From NCBI RefSeq assembly GCF_965262965.1, contig NZ_OZ253573.1, positions 3,100,001 to 3,164,000 of the forward strand: a stretch of DNA of 64,000 bases, written 5' to 3'. The first letter of the stretch is position 1; each line of letters starts with the position of its first letter. The notes under the pieces were generated by a model. It did no database searches, was not told where the DNA came from, and was given only the letters and a program-made list of their open reading frames with translations. The position numbers and the translations under genes were made by a program. Source of the DNA: Poriferisodalis sp965262965 (lineage in GTDB: Bacteria; Actinomycetota; Acidimicrobiia; Acidimicrobiales; Poriferisodalaceae). Of the stretch, positions 42,941 to 51,523 are shown piece by piece.

Positions 42941-43651
42941 CTAGCTGTAGTGGCGGGTGTCGGGGGTGCGGTTGGCGACGCTGGCGATGGCGGTGGGGGT
43001 GGGGATGCCCTCGTTGAGGTCGGCTGAGGGGGTGGGCAGCTCGAAGCGAGTCGTGAGCGGAACCACGCCTGCCCACCAGTTGCCGGCCATGTCGTCGGCG
43101 TCGTCGACGGGGTCTCCGGCTCGCACCTTTGCCGATGCCTCGGTCAGCGGCAGTTCCAGTACAAGCGTCGCCCGCAGGTCCGCATCGCTTGGCGGCCGGG
43201 AGGTGTCCCAGATGGCGACGATGTGGTCGGTCACGAGCTTCAGGGCACGTTCCTTGGCTGCGGCGTCGTCAATGCGGCGTGCGAGTCCTCGCACCACCAC
43301 GCAGCGGTAGTTCATCGAGTTGTGGAACGGCGTGCGAGCCATCACCAAGCCGTCGAGGTGCGTCACCGTCACACAGATCTCGGCACCCCCGCCCGAATTC
43401 AGCAAGTGGTTCGCGAGCGCTCCGTGCAGGTACAGGTTCTCGTCGTCGCGGCCGTAGGCCATCGGCAGCACTAACGGCCCGTCAGGCGTGTTGACGCCGA
43501 CGTGGGCAATCAGCCCGGCATCGAGAATCTCCACTACGTCGTCATGGCCGTAGCGGCCGCGCTCTGCCATACGCCGCAACTTGGTTCGTGCCGAGGGAGC
43601 CTGCGCGCCATTGACGGCTGATTCGGTCGAAACCCCAGTCGATTCGCTCAC
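42941..43651 (-). CDS. pyridoxamine 5'-phosphate oxidase-like flavin protein
   Basis: A 236-residue split-barrel protein. YGHDDVVEILDAGLIAHVGV, NTPDGPLVLPMAYGRDDENL, YLHGALANHLLNSGGGAEIC and YRCVVVRGLARRIDDAAAKE match the PNPOx-like (Pyridox_ox_2) family that binds FMN or F420. A flavin or F420 reductase role is likely. It is convergent with the GFA gene. Confidence 0.88.
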   Translation of the reverse strand: MSESTGVSTESAVNGAQAPSARTKLRRMAERGRYGHDDVVEILDAGLIAHVGVNTPDGPLVLPMAYGRDDENLYLHGALANHLLNSGGGAEICVTVTHLDGLVMARTPFHNSMNYRCVVVRGLARRIDDAAAKERALKLVTDHIVAIWDTSRPPSDADLRATLVLELPLTEASAKVRAGDPVDDADDMAGNWWAGVVPLTTRFELPTPSADLNEGIPTPTAIASVANRTPDTRHYS

Positions 43652-43735
43652 GGTCGAACGGTACGCCGCGCGCCAACGCCCGTCACGTTGGTTTGCCCAA
43701 GTTTCGGCTCACCGCGGGCCGCTGTGACGCTCATG

Positions 43736-44659
43736 TCATGCCTCCCAGTGCGGCACCCAGTCACCGTCGAGCCGCAACGACAGGTCGGCATCGTCCTCGA
43801 TACGGCGAGCCACGCTCAGCTCGGGCGCGTCGAGGCCATAGCGCTCCGCGGCGCGCTCGAACGCGTCGCGGGCCGCGGTGGTCATCGGCAGGTCTGCGCC
43901 GACCGATTCCGCCAGCTCCGCCAGCAAGCCCAGATCCTTGACGCACAAGGCGAGCGAAAACGACGGGTCGTAGTGCCCGGCGAAGATGCTCGGCGCATCG
44001 TGGCGGGCCACGAAGCTGTCAGCGACGCTGTGCTTGATCGCCTCCCAGAGTTCGCCGAGCTGCACGCCGTTCGCGACGCCGACAGCGAGTGCCTCGCCCA
44101 GCGCGGCTGCACCCACGAACCACAGCTGGTTCGTGACCAGCTTCACCACGCAGCCCGTGCCCAGAGCGCCGCATTCGATGACGCTGCCCAGATGCTCCAG
44201 CACGGGACGCACATGCTTGATGGTCGACCGATCACCGCCTGCGAACAGCGCCAGCGAACCGTTGCGGGCACCGTCAACCGCGCCGGTGACCGGCGAGTCC
44301 ACGGCATGGACGCCGTCGGGCGCCTCGCTGGCCAAGCGCCGGATCAAATCAGGACGGCTCGTGGTCAAGTCCACCCAGACTGAGCCAGACGCCAGAGCGG
44401 CCAACGCGCCGTCACCGTCATCGTCGCCGGGTGCCATCACCGCCTCGACGTCGGCGGGCGCGGGGAGCGATGTGAACAGCACATCGGCCCCAGTCGCAGC
44501 GTCAACGGCCGAGATTGCGGCGTCGGCGCCGGCCGCCACGGCGGCGTCCAGCGCATCGGCACTGAGGTCGAACGCACGGACCGAATGGCCGGCTGCCGCC
44601 AGGCGTGCGCACATCGGCCCGCCCATCGTGCCCAGGCCGATGAACCCGATCGCTGTCAC
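43736..44659 (-). CDS. 3-hydroxyisobutyrate-dehydrogenase-family oxidoreductase
   Basis: A 307-residue beta-hydroxyacid dehydrogenase. The NAD(P) motif is GFIGLGTMGGPMCARLAAAG at the N-terminus, the substrate motif is AVDSPVTGAVDGARNGSLAL, and the catalytic Lys is in CVVKLVTNQLWF. It oxidises a 3-hydroxy acid (3-hydroxyisobutyrate, tartronate semialdehyde or similar). It is divergent from the LLM gene at 44759, with about 100 bp between the starts. Confidence 0.9.
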   Translation of the reverse strand: MTAIGFIGLGTMGGPMCARLAAAGHSVRAFDLSADALDAAVAAGADAAISAVDAATGADVLFTSLPAPADVEAVMAPGDDDGDGALAALASGSVWVDLTTSRPDLIRRLASEAPDGVHAVDSPVTGAVDGARNGSLALFAGGDRSTIKHVRPVLEHLGSVIECGALGTGCVVKLVTNQLWFVGAAALGEALAVGVANGVQLGELWEAIKHSVADSFVARHDAPSIFAGHYDPSFSLALCVKDLGLLAELAESVGADLPMTTAARDAFERAAERYGLDAPELSVARRIEDDADLSLRLDGDWVPHWEA

Positions 44660-44758
44660 CGGTCGTGATTATTCCACAACGAAAGAACGAGTCCGAACAC
44701 AAGTGTATGGAAGCGGCACGCGTAGGATTCCCGGCGCTGGTCATCGAGGGGGCACGTC

Positions 44759-45991
44759 ATGAAATTCGGAATCTTCTACGAGCTGCAGTTGCCGAGGCCG
44801 TGGAACGACGACTCCGAGTACGTGCTGTTCCAGCAGGCGCTTGACCAGATCGAGCTCGCCGACAAGCTCGGCTACGACTACGCTTGGGAGGTCGAGCACC
44901 ACTTCCTCGAGGAATACAGCCACAGCTCGGCCCCTGAGGTGTTCCTGGCCGCCGCCAGCCAGCGCACCAAGAACATCCGCCTCGGCCATGGCATCGTGCA
45001 GCTGCCGACTAACCACCCTGCCCGGGTTGCCGAGCGGGTCTCCACCCTCGATCTCGTCAGCGGCGGCCGGGTCGAGCTAGGCATTGGCGAAGGCTCATCA
45101 GTCACCGAACTGCACCCGTTCGACCGGCGATTCCGCGACAAGCGCGAGGTCTGGGAAGACGCTGTGCGCTGCCTCATGCCGATGTTCCAGAAGGTGAACC
45201 ACAGCTACGACGGCGAAGTCTTCAAATTCCCCGCCCGCAACGTCGTGCCCAAGCCGTACCAGAAGCCCCACCCGCCGCTGTGGGTGGCATGCAGCCAGCT
45301 CGACACCATCGTCATGGCCGCACAGCGCGGCATGGGGGCGCTCGGTTTCTCGTTCGTGTCTGCCGACGCCGCACGGGCCTGGGTGAACGCCTACTACAAC
45401 AACTACCTCAACCACCTCGACTTGCTCTGCGACTACCAGACCAACCCGGGCGTGGCCGTCGTGAGCCCGTTCATGTGTGCACCGACCGACGAGGAGGCAC
45501 AGGCCAAGGCCGAAGGCTGGACCTTCTTCCAGTTCTCGCTCGTGTTCTACAACTCCCACGGCCCAGTGGAGCCCGGCTCGGTCAATCTGTGGGACGAGTA
45601 CCAGGAGTGGAAGAAGTCCCCCAAGGGGCAAAAGGCCAGCAACAACGTCGGCCTCGTGGGCTCACCCGACACGATCCGTCAGAAGCTGAAGATGTATGAG
45701 GAGGCTCACGTCGACCAGCTCATCCTGCTGAACCAAGCCGGCAAGAACACTCACACCGACATCTGCTCGAGCCTCGAGCTGTTCGCCGACGAGGTGATGG
45801 GCGAATTCCACGAACGCGACGCCGAGCACCAAGACTGGAAGTCAGCCGTGCTGGCCGGCGAGGTACTCCTGGACGACATCGACACCGACATCTACCAGCT
45901 GATCACCAACCAGACGCCGGTGGAGAAGCGCGAACAGATCGAGCGAAAGCAGCGCGAGGCCCGCGCCCGCCAAGCAGTCGGCTTGAGCTAG
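44759..45991 (+). CDS. LLM-class flavin-dependent oxidoreductase
   Basis: A 410-residue close paralogue of the 3676-4929 protein: MKFGIFYELQLPRPWNDDSE, WEVEHHFLEEYSHSSAPEVF, PARVAERVSTLDLVSGGRVE and KPHPPLWVACSQLDTIVMA. It shares the C-terminal extension after the barrel (LILLNQAGKNTHTDICSSLE). Probably an FMN-dependent two-component monooxygenase. GGGGGCACGTC precedes ATG 44759. Confidence 0.9.
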   Translation: MKFGIFYELQLPRPWNDDSEYVLFQQALDQIELADKLGYDYAWEVEHHFLEEYSHSSAPEVFLAAASQRTKNIRLGHGIVQLPTNHPARVAERVSTLDLVSGGRVELGIGEGSSVTELHPFDRRFRDKREVWEDAVRCLMPMFQKVNHSYDGEVFKFPARNVVPKPYQKPHPPLWVACSQLDTIVMAAQRGMGALGFSFVSADAARAWVNAYYNNYLNHLDLLCDYQTNPGVAVVSPFMCAPTDEEAQAKAEGWTFFQFSLVFYNSHGPVEPGSVNLWDEYQEWKKSPKGQKASNNVGLVGSPDTIRQKLKMYEEAHVDQLILLNQAGKNTHTDICSSLELFADEVMGEFHERDAEHQDWKSAVLAGEVLLDDIDTDIYQLITNQTPVEKREQIERKQREARARQAVGLS

Positions 45992-46015
45992 CGCCGTACC
46001 TGATTGAACGACTGG

Positions 46016-46894
46016 CTAGCGGGTCTGCAGCCAGTCTGCGATCGCCTGGCCGATCTCGTCGGGGCTGTCTTCTTGGCAGAAGTGATTGCCCACCACGGAC
46101 ACCTCGGTCTGGTTCGGCCAGGTGCGGCAGTACTCCAGCTGCGGGCCGTTCAGGATCGCGCCGGGGTCGGCATTGATCAGCAGCTTCGGCACGTCGGAGC
46201 TTGAGAGCCACTCGCCGTAGTCGGTCACGATCTGGGTCACATCGGCCGGCTCGCCCTCGATCGGGATCTGCCGCGGCCACGTCAGCGTGGGGCGCCGATG
46301 CTCGGGCTCAACGAACGGGCGGCGGTACTCGTTCATCTCCTCGGGGGTCAGCTTGCGCTGGATCGAGCCGGGCAGCACGGCCTCCACGAACAGGTTCTTG
46401 GTGATGACCATCTCCTCGCCGGCGGGGGAGCGGAAGCCCTGGAAGATGCCCGCAGCGGCCTCGGGCCATTCGTCCCAGGTCATGGGGCACACGATGGCCT
46501 CCATGTAGACGAGGCCAGCCACGCGGTCGCGGTGGCGGTTCGCCCAGTCGAAGCCCAGCGCCGAGCCCCAGTCGTGCATGACGAACGTGATGTTGTCGCC
46601 CAGGTCGAGCCCCTCGAGCAGCCCGTCGAGGTACTCGCGGTGTTCGACGAAGCGGTACGAGTCGGGGCCGGTGTCGTCCAGCTTGTCCGAGTCGCCCTGG
46701 CCGATCAGGTCCGGGACGACGACGCGGGCGAGCGGGCTCACATGGGGAACGATGTTGCGCCACAGGTACGACGACGTCGGGTTTCCATGCAGGAACACCA
46801 CCGCGTCGCCTGATCCGGAATCGTGGTACGCCATCCGCTTGCCATTGACGGTGGCGTAGGACTTGGACAGCGGTTCCGCAGAGAGGGTTGCCAT
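46016..46894 (-). CDS. dhaA: haloalkane dehalogenase
   Basis: A 292-residue alpha/beta hydrolase, the length of DhaA and LinB. The halide-binding Asn is in HGNPTSSYLWRN, the nucleophile is Asp in MHDWGSALG with the halide-stabilising Trp next to it, the acid is Glu in YMEAIVCPMTWDEWPE, and the His is in VVGNHFCQEDSPDEIG, giving the DhaA/LinB-type Asp-His-Glu triad. It hydrolyses carbon-halogen bonds of haloalkanes to alcohols. No signal peptide is seen. ATG 46894 is preceded by GGAG (CGAAGGAGCACCC). Confidence 0.9.
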   Translation of the reverse strand: MATLSAEPLSKSYATVNGKRMAYHDSGSGDAVVFLHGNPTSSYLWRNIVPHVSPLARVVVPDLIGQGDSDKLDDTGPDSYRFVEHREYLDGLLEGLDLGDNITFVMHDWGSALGFDWANRHRDRVAGLVYMEAIVCPMTWDEWPEAAAGIFQGFRSPAGEEMVITKNLFVEAVLPGSIQRKLTPEEMNEYRRPFVEPEHRRPTLTWPRQIPIEGEPADVTQIVTDYGEWLSSSDVPKLLINADPGAILNGPQLEYCRTWPNQTEVSVVGNHFCQEDSPDEIGQAIADWLQTR

Positions 46895-46975
46895 GGGTGC
46901 TCCTTCGTTCGGCCGGATCGGGCCACATCATGCCCGACCCGCTAGAACGACGCACCCGTCCCTAGGCAGAGCGCC

Positions 46976-47047
46976 GCTGTGTCTCATGGTTCCGACGCCT
47001 AACGGCGCAGCTGTGTCTGATGGTTCCGGCGCCTAACGGCGCCGGAA
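46976..47047. repeat. 34-bp tandem duplication with a stem-loop at the yceI stop
   Basis: Units 46976-47009 and 47010-47043 differ at a few bases. The second contributes to a perfect hairpin with 10-bp arms TTCCGGCGCC / GGCGCCGGAA and a TAAC loop (47024-47047). The stop codon of the YceI-like gene lies at the stem/loop edge. It lacks a T-run but is positioned as a terminator between two minus-strand genes. Confidence 0.7.
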
Positions 47048-47917
47048 CAACAGCTGGAACTCCATGATGCCGTGGTCTTCGGCGGAGAGGACGACTGGCA
47101 CCTGCGGCACGGTCACGTTGAAATCGGCGAGCGTGACTTCGACAGAACCCACCACGGCGATGACGCTGCCCACCAGCTGCGCTTGGATGTCGATGACGAC
47201 GGGTCGGGTAATGCCGTTCACGGTCAGATCGCCGGGCGCCGACAGCATGATTGCTGTCCCTTCGACCGCAGCGCCTTCGATGTGAAGCTCCTCAGTGAGC
47301 GAGAACGTGGCGGTTGGATGCTGGGAAGTGCCCAGAGCTCGTTGGACCGCTCCGTCCCGACGCCTGTCGTCGGTCTGGAGCTTGGTGAGGTCGACCTCGA
47401 TCTCCACTGACGTCACGTGCTCTGAGACGATCTCCATCGTGCCGCTGACGTGGCCGGTGCGCCCCACCGCAGTGAACGCGCCGATGCTCGCCAGCTCCTC
47501 GTCGACTCGGAAACCGGCGAACGAGCCGGTGGCCTCTTCCAATGGGACAGAACCCGTCTCGGCTTCGACAGCCCAGCCGCCGTTGATGTCATCGATCGTG
47601 GCAACGTCGTCCGAAGGAGAGGCTGCATCGGTGTCGCTGTCTTCGGGGACGACTACTACATATTCCTGGTCTCTGTCATGATCGCCGGTCCCGCCCTCGG
47701 GTGCTTCGTCACTGCTCTGATCACCTGCGGCAGCCACCGTGGTCGTCGAACCCGGCGTGGCGTCTTCTTGTACAAGCTCGGCGTCGGCGACAGCCTCCTC
47801 CAAGCTGACTTCGGAAGGCGAGGAGCCGAGCACTCGCCAGACGCCGACCGCTGCTGCGGCAGCGACGATCACCAGCAGCACAACCACGGTCACGAGAGTT
47901 CTGCGCCGGGCGGTCAT
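47033..47917 (-). CDS. membrane-anchored YceI-family protein
   Basis: A 294-residue protein: an N-terminal membrane anchor (TLVTVVVLLVIVAAAAAVGV), an acidic linker to about residue 105, then a YceI lipocalin-like barrel (NGGWAVEAETGSVPLEEATG, SFAGFRVDEELASIGAFTAV, VDLTKLQTDDRRRDGAVQRA, HPTATFSLTEELHIEG, GDLTVNGITRPVVIDIQA). YceI barrels bind polyprenoid chains. It should lie outside the membrane. It starts close to the divergent IMPDH-like gene. Confidence 0.9.
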   Translation of the reverse strand: MTARRRTLVTVVVLLVIVAAAAAVGVWRVLGSSPSEVSLEEAVADAELVQEDATPGSTTTVAAAGDQSSDEAPEGGTGDHDRDQEYVVVVPEDSDTDAASPSDDVATIDDINGGWAVEAETGSVPLEEATGSFAGFRVDEELASIGAFTAVGRTGHVSGTMEIVSEHVTSVEIEVDLTKLQTDDRRRDGAVQRALGTSQHPTATFSLTEELHIEGAAVEGTAIMLSAPGDLTVNGITRPVVIDIQAQLVGSVIAVVGSVEVTLADFNVTVPQVPVVLSAEDHGIMEFQLLFRRR

Positions 47918-47945
47918 GGCGGCTCACGGTAGCTTGGAGCCGCTC

Positions 47946-49025
47946 ATGAAACTGCGCGACCTGAGAACCGGACTGACCTTTGACGACGTGCTGATCGTGC
48001 CGCAGCGCTCGTCGATTCGCAGCCGCAGCGACGTCTCGGTGCGCACTCGCCTGTCCCGCAACATCGAACTCGACCTGCCGGTCATCGCTGCGAACATGGA
48101 CACCGTCTGCGAGCACGAGATGGCGATCGCGATGGCTCGTCTCGGCGGTGCGGGCATCGTGCACCGCTTCATGCCGATCCGTGCGCAGGCTGCGCAGATC
48201 GCTGCGGTGAAGGAGGCCGACGACGGGACGCTCGTTGTCGGCGCGGCCGTCGGCACCGACCACGACATGCTCGACCGGGCCAAGGCACTCGTCGCGGCAT
48301 CGGCGGACGTGCTGGTGCTCGACATCGCGCACGGTCACGCCGACCACGCCATCGACGGTGTTCGACGCCTCAAGGACCACTTCGGCGACACCGACGTCAT
48401 CGCCGGCAACGTCGCCACTGCCTACGGCGCCATCGACATGGCCGAAGCCGGCGCCGATGCGATCAAGGTCGGCGTCGGCCCCGGCGGGGTATGCACCACT
48501 CGTCTCGTGGCCGGGGTCGGGGTGCCGCAGCTCAGCGCTACTGACAGCGTCGTGGTGGGCCTGGCCGAGGCCGGACTCGCCCTGCCCGTCATCGCAGACG
48601 GCGGCATCCGCACGGCGGGCGACATCGCCAAGGCGCTCGCCGTGGGTGCCGCCACCGTCATGATCGGCAGCATGCTGGCAGGCACCAAGGAGAGCCCGGG
48701 TGAGGTCGAGCAGGGCCCGCATGGTCTGCGCAAGCGCATCCGGGGCATGGCCAGCTTCGAAGCGATCGAGGCGCGAGCCGAACGGCACGGCGAAGAAATC
48801 GACGACGAATACTTCGAGCAGCGCGCCCCCGAGGGCGTCGAGGGCACAGTCCCGTACCGGGGCGAGGCCGGCAAGCTGATCGGCGAGCTGATGGCGGGGC
48901 TGCGCAGCGCCATGAGCTACACCAACGCCCGCAATCTGGCGGAGTTCTTCGAACGCACCGAGTTCGTGGCCGTCACACCGCTCGGCCTTGCCGAGAACAC
49001 GCCTCACGCCACACTGTCAATGTGA
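47946..49025 (+). CDS. IMP dehydrogenase/GMP reductase-family protein lacking CBS domains
   Basis: A 359-residue TIM-barrel enzyme: LTFDDVLIVPQRSS, ANMDTVCEHEMAIAMARLGG, VVGAAVGTDHDMLDRAKALV, the catalytic loop VGPGGVCTTRLVAGVGVPQ, PVIADGGIRTAGDIAKALAV and a C-terminal RSAMSYTNARNL. The substrate Cys and the flap are present, but the two CBS domains of typical IMPDH are missing, giving the size of GMP reductase. It may reduce GMP to IMP or be a CBS-less IMPDH. ATG 47946 was chosen at the family start; the frame is open for another 69 codons upstream. Confidence 0.88.
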   Translation: MKLRDLRTGLTFDDVLIVPQRSSIRSRSDVSVRTRLSRNIELDLPVIAANMDTVCEHEMAIAMARLGGAGIVHRFMPIRAQAAQIAAVKEADDGTLVVGAAVGTDHDMLDRAKALVAASADVLVLDIAHGHADHAIDGVRRLKDHFGDTDVIAGNVATAYGAIDMAEAGADAIKVGVGPGGVCTTRLVAGVGVPQLSATDSVVVGLAEAGLALPVIADGGIRTAGDIAKALAVGAATVMIGSMLAGTKESPGEVEQGPHGLRKRIRGMASFEAIEARAERHGEEIDDEYFEQRAPEGVEGTVPYRGEAGKLIGELMAGLRSAMSYTNARNLAEFFERTEFVAVTPLGLAENTPHATLSM

Positions 49026-49108
49026 GCGGCGCGGCGCCGCGTGCCCGACTGACCGGCACCGGCATCGCCGTGGCTGGCTGAACGGCAAACAGCTCCAGGA
49101 GAACAGCG

Positions 49109-49477
49109 ATGCCGAGCGAACCATGCAAAGACCTCGTAGCCCTCGACGATCCGTATCCCGAGCGCGACTACGAGGTGCGCTGCACGACGCCGGAGCTGAC
49201 CTGCGTGTGCCCCGTTACCGGCCAGCCCGACTTCGCCACCGTCGAGATCGCCTACATCCCGGATCGACAGATTGTCGAACTGAAATCGCTGAAGCTCTAC
49301 CTGTGGAGCTACCGCGACGAACCTGTCCACCACGAGGCCGTGACCAATCGCATTCTCGACGATCTCGTCGCCTCTGTCGCGCCGAAGCAGGCCACCGTGG
49401 AGACTCGCTGGCTCGTTCGTGGCGGCATCACCACGGTCGTCACCGCGCGCCATCGGGCACAGGCGGCGCTCGACTGA
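49109..49477 (+). CDS. queF: NADPH-dependent 7-cyano-7-deazaguanine reductase
   Basis: A 122-residue unimodular QueF. The catalytic Cys is in LTCVCPVTGQPDFATVEIAY and the signature is VELKSLKLYLWSYRD. It reduces preQ0 to preQ1 in queuosine synthesis. AGGAG lies before ATG 49109. queC, queD and queE are not in the window. It follows the IMPDH-like gene by 83 bp. Confidence 0.93.
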   Translation: MPSEPCKDLVALDDPYPERDYEVRCTTPELTCVCPVTGQPDFATVEIAYIPDRQIVELKSLKLYLWSYRDEPVHHEAVTNRILDDLVASVAPKQATVETRWLVRGGITTVVTARHRAQAALD

Positions 49478-49528
49478 CGCTCGGCGGGTGACGAAACCCT
49501 GAGCACCGGCATCAATACAATTGCTTGG

Positions 49529-51511
49529 ATGCCGTTGTTGGCGCCTGCCGACAGGCGAATTCTGCGGGAGCTGTTGGTCCGCGGGGGGTCGGCTGAGATC
49601 GGGGAGATCGGCGCGGCCGTATTTCTGAACAGCCAGGCCGTGCAAGCCTCGTTGGGCACGTTGCAGCATTCCGGCATCGCGACCCCCGCAGGATCGGTGC
49701 CCGGGCTGCGGGGCACTCGATGGGCGCTGACGCCGCATGGGTTCGAGGTGGGGCCGTCGCTAGTGGGCAACGACCCTGCTGGCGTGCCTGAGGGCGTCGA
49801 GGCGCCAACGGGCGCGGATCCTGCGCAGGGCTGGGGCTATCCGTGGCGGCCACCAAAGACCGAGGCGCCGCTGTATGCCGACGGCCTGAGTCGACGTGCG
49901 CGCCGAGTGGCCGATCGTGCCGTCATCAGTGCCGTGGGGCGTCCTCGCGAACGTTGGCGCGGCGGCCGAGCGATTGCAGTGATCTTGCTGCTCGCGGCGA
50001 CGATCGGCGTCGGGTTCGTAGCCGTGGGGGCGCTGCGCGTCACTGAGATCACGATCTCGGGCATCACCGCTAGTTCCATACTGCGACCGAGCGAGCTCGA
50101 AGGCTCGGTGCTGGAGTTCACGGTGTCAGGCGGCGATCTCGCCACCGCCCAGATGCTGCTCGACGGGCTGCCGGTCAGCGGTGTGCAGAGATACGAGGAC
50201 CGCATCGTATGGCAGGTGCCGGGGTTGACCGAGGGCTTCCATGAAGTCACGCTGGATGTCAACCGGCGATTCTTCGGCATCGAGCGCGCAGCGATCTCGT
50301 TCACCCTGGATGGCACGCCCCCCGTGGTCGACCTGCCTGAGGTTCACGATCCGGTGCCGCTCGGCGAGCCGCTGGTGCTCGCGGGGCCCATCGAGGCGGG
50401 AGTGTCGCTGCAGATCGGCGACCAGGTGCTTGACACCTCCACGGGATCGTTCAGTCTCACCCTGCCTGGTCCGCCCGGCGGGCCGCTGGCGGTGCGGGCT
50501 GCCGATGCCGCGGGCAACACCACCGAATTCGACATCATCGTGCCGATCGGCTACCCACACACCACCGGTGTGCACGTCAGCGCCGCCGCATGGGACCACG
50601 ACGGCTTGCGCTCGGGCATCGTGGACCTCATCGCGCAGGGTCGGATCAACACTGTCCAGCTCGACCTCAAAGACGAGAGCGGCTACATCGGCCACACGAC
50701 ATCAATTCCGCTTGCGCGCCAGATTGGCGCCTCGAAGGAGTTGTTCGACCTGCGGACCGCCATCGACGAGCTACACGACATGGGCGTGCGGGTGATCGGC
50801 CGCATCGTGGCGTTCCGCGATCCGACGCTCACCCGATACGCGGTGAGCACCGGCAATCTCGACTGGGTGCTGCAGACGCCCGACGGCCGTCCGCTGTCGA
50901 ACTACAACGGCTTCTCCAACTTCAACAATGACACCGTGCGGAAGTACAACCTCGACATTGCAGCTGAGGCAGCCGCTGCGGGCATCGACGACATCCTGTG
51001 GGACTACATGCGCCGACCCGAGGGCGACCTCGCCGGCATGCGGATCCCCGGTTGGGACGGCGGCGACCCGTCACCGATCATCGTCAGCTTCTTGGCCGAG
51101 TCCGGGAGGATGCTGCGTGAGATGCAAGTGTTTCACGGGGTGTCGGTGTTCGGCATCTCGGCTCGACGGGGCCAATTCATCGCACAGGACATCGGAGCGA
51201 TGTCTGACCACGTCGATTACGTGGCGCCGATGGTGTATCCGTCGCACTGGGGGCGCGGAGAGTACGGCGTAGCGCACCCCGAAGCGCAGCCCTACGACAT
51301 CACCTACGCCTCGCTGGCCGATTTCCAGGATGTGCTCGCGGGTACCAACACTGCCGTGGTTCCTTGGCTGCAGGACTTCTCGATGCGTGTCAACTACGGC
51401 CCTGAAGAAGTTCGTGCCCAGATCGACGCGGCAGCCGATCTCGGCATCAGCGACTGGCTGCTGTGGGACCCCACGGTGACGTACACCACCGAAGGGCTCC
51501 CTGTCTCGTAG
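49529..51511 (+). CDS. membrane-anchored DUF4015 putative glycoside hydrolase
   Basis: A 660-residue protein. Residues 1-60 look like a winged-helix or HTH region (RILRELLVRGGSAEIGEIGA), then one membrane segment near 148-172 (AIAVILLLAATIGVGFVAVG). An Ig-like linker follows, then a GH-like TIM barrel of the DUF4015 family (TGVHVSAAAWDHDGLRSGIV, NTVQLDLKDESGYIGH, DDILWDYMRRPEG, DYVAPMVYPSHWGRGEYG). Asp/Glu residues in LDLKDESG and WDYMRRPE are candidate catalytic positions. The barrel should be outside the cell and act on a polysaccharide. Confidence 0.85.
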   Translation: MPLLAPADRRILRELLVRGGSAEIGEIGAAVFLNSQAVQASLGTLQHSGIATPAGSVPGLRGTRWALTPHGFEVGPSLVGNDPAGVPEGVEAPTGADPAQGWGYPWRPPKTEAPLYADGLSRRARRVADRAVISAVGRPRERWRGGRAIAVILLLAATIGVGFVAVGALRVTEITISGITASSILRPSELEGSVLEFTVSGGDLATAQMLLDGLPVSGVQRYEDRIVWQVPGLTEGFHEVTLDVNRRFFGIERAAISFTLDGTPPVVDLPEVHDPVPLGEPLVLAGPIEAGVSLQIGDQVLDTSTGSFSLTLPGPPGGPLAVRAADAAGNTTEFDIIVPIGYPHTTGVHVSAAAWDHDGLRSGIVDLIAQGRINTVQLDLKDESGYIGHTTSIPLARQIGASKELFDLRTAIDELHDMGVRVIGRIVAFRDPTLTRYAVSTGNLDWVLQTPDGRPLSNYNGFSNFNNDTVRKYNLDIAAEAAAAGIDDILWDYMRRPEGDLAGMRIPGWDGGDPSPIIVSFLAESGRMLREMQVFHGVSVFGISARRGQFIAQDIGAMSDHVDYVAPMVYPSHWGRGEYGVAHPEAQPYDITYASLADFQDVLAGTNTAVVPWLQDFSMRVNYGPEEVRAQIDAAADLGISDWLLWDPTVTYTTEGLPVS

Positions 51512-51523
51512 CGCTAGCTGGCG

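Noticed and set aside
47721..49007. 428-codon minus-strand frame
   Set aside because: Antisense to the IMPDH-like gene, whose catalytic loop and family start are clear.
49026..49108. preQ1 riboswitch before queF
   Set aside because: The 83-base gap shows no convincing hairpin plus A-rich tail of a preQ1 aptamer, and the leader is shared with the upstream gene.
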